Shown piece by piece: positions 62,334-64,000 of a stretch of 64,000 bases of DNA (the first letter of the stretch is position 1; each line of letters begins with the position of its first letter). A model generated the notes under the pieces. The model worked only from the letters and a program-made list of their open reading frames with translations. It ran no database searches and had not been told where the DNA came from. The stretch comes from Pseudomonadota bacterium. GTDB lineage: Bacteria; Pseudomonadota; Gammaproteobacteria; Burkholderiales; Burkholderiaceae_C. Both the position numbers and the translations under genes were made by a program. The DNA lies in assembly GCA_030538085.1 (NCBI GenBank), contig JAUNUR010000004.1, positions 1 through 64,000 on the forward strand, read 5' to 3'.

Positions 62334-62615
62334 ATGGGCGCCAACGACTTGACCAAGCTGGAACTGAGCGTGGGCCGCTGGGGCAACAGCCTAGCGGTGC
62401 GGCTGCCGGCCGAGCTGGCGCGGGAGCTGGGCCTGACGGAGGGCAGCACGCTGCACGTCGAGCGCAATGCCGATCAGAGCTTCACGCTGTCCGCCCGTGG
62501 TGCACGAAAGCCGTTCGACAAGGCCGCGTGGCAGGCGCAGGCGCGCGCGCATCTGGCGTCGATGCCGCCGTCGGAATCGGTGATCCGCGACATGCGTGAC
62601 GGGGCGCGCTACTGA
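62334..62615 (+). CDS. vapB: AbrB-fold antitoxin of a VapBC pair
   Basis: 93 residues. N-terminal SpoVT/AbrB DNA-binding fold, LSVGRWGNSLAVRLPAELARELGLTEGSTLHVE, followed by a charged C-terminus expected to wrap the toxin. AAGGAA precedes the ATG at 62334; an upstream ATG at 62310 would place the start inside the operator. It overlaps the toxin start by one base. Confidence 0.9.
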   Translation: MGANDLTKLELSVGRWGNSLAVRLPAELARELGLTEGSTLHVERNADQSFTLSARGARKPFDKAAWQAQARAHLASMPPSESVIRDMRDGARY

Positions 62616-63058
62616 TGCCGCGCACCGCGTCGCTCGTGACCTACGTCGATACCAGCGTCTGGTGCGCGTACTGCTACAACGAACCCGAATCGCCCGCTGC
62701 CGTGCGCTGGCTGGCCCAGGCCGAACTGGACCGCACGGCCACGGCACTGTGGACGCACACCGAATTCGCCAGCGCTTCGGGCATCAAGCTGCGCGACAAG
62801 GGCCAGAGCCGTGATCGTGTCACGAAAGCCAGGCAAGCCTATGACGCCGCGGTCACCATGACGAATCAACTGGATGTCATCGCGGACGACTACCTGTACG
62901 CGGCCGAACTGTGCCGCACCTCACCCGCCAAGCTGCGCGCCGGTGACGCCCTGCACCTGGCCGTTGCGCTGCGGCACCACTGCCAGGCGTTGGCTTCGCT
63001 CGACAACGACATGAACGTGGCCGCCCAGCACTTCGGGCTGCAACTGACCGTTTTCTGA
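62615..63058 (+). CDS. vapC: VapC-type PIN domain ribonuclease toxin
   Basis: 147 residues, full PIN domain with the four acidic residues Asp12 (YVDTSVW), Glu50 (HTEF), Asp111 (GDALHLA) and Asp130, so nuclease activity is likely. VapC toxins cut tRNA or rRNA and stop translation until freed VapB neutralises them. TGATG coupling to vapB gives the usual antitoxin-first order. It sits between glyQ and glyS. Confidence 0.92.
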   Translation: MPRTASLVTYVDTSVWCAYCYNEPESPAAVRWLAQAELDRTATALWTHTEFASASGIKLRDKGQSRDRVTKARQAYDAAVTMTNQLDVIADDYLYAAELCRTSPAKLRAGDALHLAVALRHHCQALASLDNDMNVAAQHFGLQLTVF

Positions 63059-63069
63059 TCGCTCATTCC

Positions 63070-64000
63070 ATGACCACACAAAACCTCCTCGTCGAACTGT
63101 TCGTCGAAGAACTCCCGCCCAAGGCACTGAAAAAGCTGGGCGAGGCCTTCGCCGGCACGCTGTTCGAGCAACTGAAAAGCCAGGGCCTTACCGCCGCCGA
63201 CTCCGTCGTCACGCCCTACGCCACGCCGCGCCGCCTGGCCGCGCACATCACCCACGTGGCGGCCAAGGCGGCCGACAAGGCGGTGCAGGTCAAGCTGATG
63301 CCCGTCAGCGTGGCGCTGGACGCCAGCGGCCAGCCCACACCCGCGCTGCTGAAGAAGTTGCAGGCCGTGGGCGCCGATCCGTCGGTGGTGCCTACGCTCA
63401 AGCGGCAGATGGACGGCAAGGCCGAGGCGCTGTTCCTCGACACGCTGATCACCGGCGCCACGCTGGACACCGGCTTGCAGAAGGCGTTGCATGACGCTAT
63501 CACCAAGCTGCCCATCCCCAAGGTGATGACGTACCAGTTGCAGGAGGGCACGCCGCTGCCAGGCTGGGACAGCGTGCAGTTCGTGCGCCCGGCCCACGGC
63601 CTGGTGGCGCTGCATGGCGAGACGGTGGTGCCGGTCACCGCGCTGGGCCTGAAGGCCGGACGCGCCACGCACGGCCACCGCTTCGAGGCCGCCAGCGACC
63701 CGGTGGAGCTGGCCAGCGCCGACGACTATGCCGTGGCCCTGCGTGAGCAAGGCGCCGTGATCGCCAGCTTCGACGAACGCCGCGCCGCTATTTCTTCACA
63801 GCTTGAATCGGCTGCAGCGCAGGCAGGGCCTGCGCTGAAAGCTATCGAAGATGAAGCACTGCTGGACGAGGTGACGGCACTGGTCGAGCGGCCCAACGTG
63901 CTGGTGTGCAGCTTCGAGAAAGAGTTTCTCGACGTGCCGCAGGAGTGCCTGATCCTGACGATGAAGGCCAACCAGAAGTACTTTCCACTGCTGGACGCGC
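63070..64000 (+). CDS. glyS: Glycyl-tRNA synthetase beta subunit, 5' part
   Basis: Starts at the ATG at 63070 (MTTQNLLVELFVEELPPKAL, the family start) and runs without stop to the window end, giving about 310 of roughly 700 residues. Seen: TPRRLAAHITHV, VQFVRPAHGLVALHGETVVPV and PNVLVCSFEKEFLDVPQECLILTMKANQKYFPLLD. It provides tRNA binding and editing-like functions to the GlyQ/GlyS complex. It follows vapC by 11 bases, so it may be transcribed through the toxin-antitoxin genes. Confidence 0.96.
   Translation, partial: MTTQNLLVELFVEELPPKALKKLGEAFAGTLFEQLKSQGLTAADSVVTPYATPRRLAAHITHVAAKAADKAVQVKLMPVSVALDASGQPTPALLKKLQAVGADPSVVPTLKRQMDGKAEALFLDTLITGATLDTGLQKALHDAITKLPIPKVMTYQLQEGTPLPGWDSVQFVRPAHGLVALHGETVVPVTALGLKAGRATHGHRFEAASDPVELASADDYAVALREQGAVIASFDERRAAISSQLESAAAQAGPALKAIEDEALLDEVTALVERPNVLVCSFEKEFLDVPQECLILTMKANQKYFPLLDA

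Overview
The window is a GC-rich stretch of bacterial chromosome that reads as the order Burkholderiales, most likely family Comamonadaceae (an Acidovorax/Ottowia-like organism). Grounds are the codon use, the yajC-secD-secF, dprA/LysM/def/fmt, metX-metW and kdsD-kdsC-lptC neighbourhoods, a GTP-type PEP carboxykinase, a fused indolepyruvate ferredoxin oxidoreductase, and many small palindromic intergenic repeats. The assignment is inference from gene content. I see no rRNA, tRNA, CRISPR array, prophage or transposase gene.

Layout. 1-8.3 kb: a transglutaminase-like gene, then a leftward catabolic cluster (LysR regulator, DUF1445 D-glutamate-cyclase-like protein, tripartite TRAP transporter, DUF2848 protein, amidase), probably for import and breakdown of an unidentified carboxylate or amide. 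8.4-10 kb: an orphan branched-chain-type binding protein and a repeat-filled gap. 10-13.2 kb: ureidoglycolate-lyase-like gene, metW and metX behind a SAM-II-like riboswitch with a terminator, and a diheme cytochrome c. 13.3-20.9 kb: Mn-exporter-like UPF0016 protein, glycine-rich RRM protein, SDR-lptC-kdsC-kdsD (LPS/Kdo), Kef antiporter, apt. 20.9-31.5 kb: cNMP-binding protein, mnmE, amidohydrolase, orphan peptide-binding protein, EamA exporter, flavin reductase, UspA, metallophosphoesterase, pckG. 31.9-38.9 kb: mechanosensitive-channel-like protein, a tandem AAA+ ATPase followed by two unrecognised small genes, a mosaic repeat region, mltA. 39-46 kb: phoX behind a four-unit Pho box array, and an Lrp regulator divergent from indolepyruvate oxidoreductase. 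46-64 kb: housekeeping block yajC-secD-secF, DUF1631, dprA-LysM, def-lipoprotein-fmt-azlC-azlD, DUF2147, TorF porin, pgk, and glyQ/glyS split by a monooxygenase and a VapBC toxin-antitoxin pair. glyS runs off the right edge.

Most notable are non-coding signals: a 234-bp MITE-like element with perfect 17-bp terminal inverted repeats (two full copies, one truncated copy inside another repeat); two matching LysR-type operators, one before the regulator and one before its presumed target operon; the phoX Pho box array; the metX riboswitch plus terminator; near-identical inverted repeats flanking apt; and perfect dyads before vapBC, pgk and pckG. At least three further families of palindromic repeats (called R1, R2 and R4/R5 here) fill the gaps.
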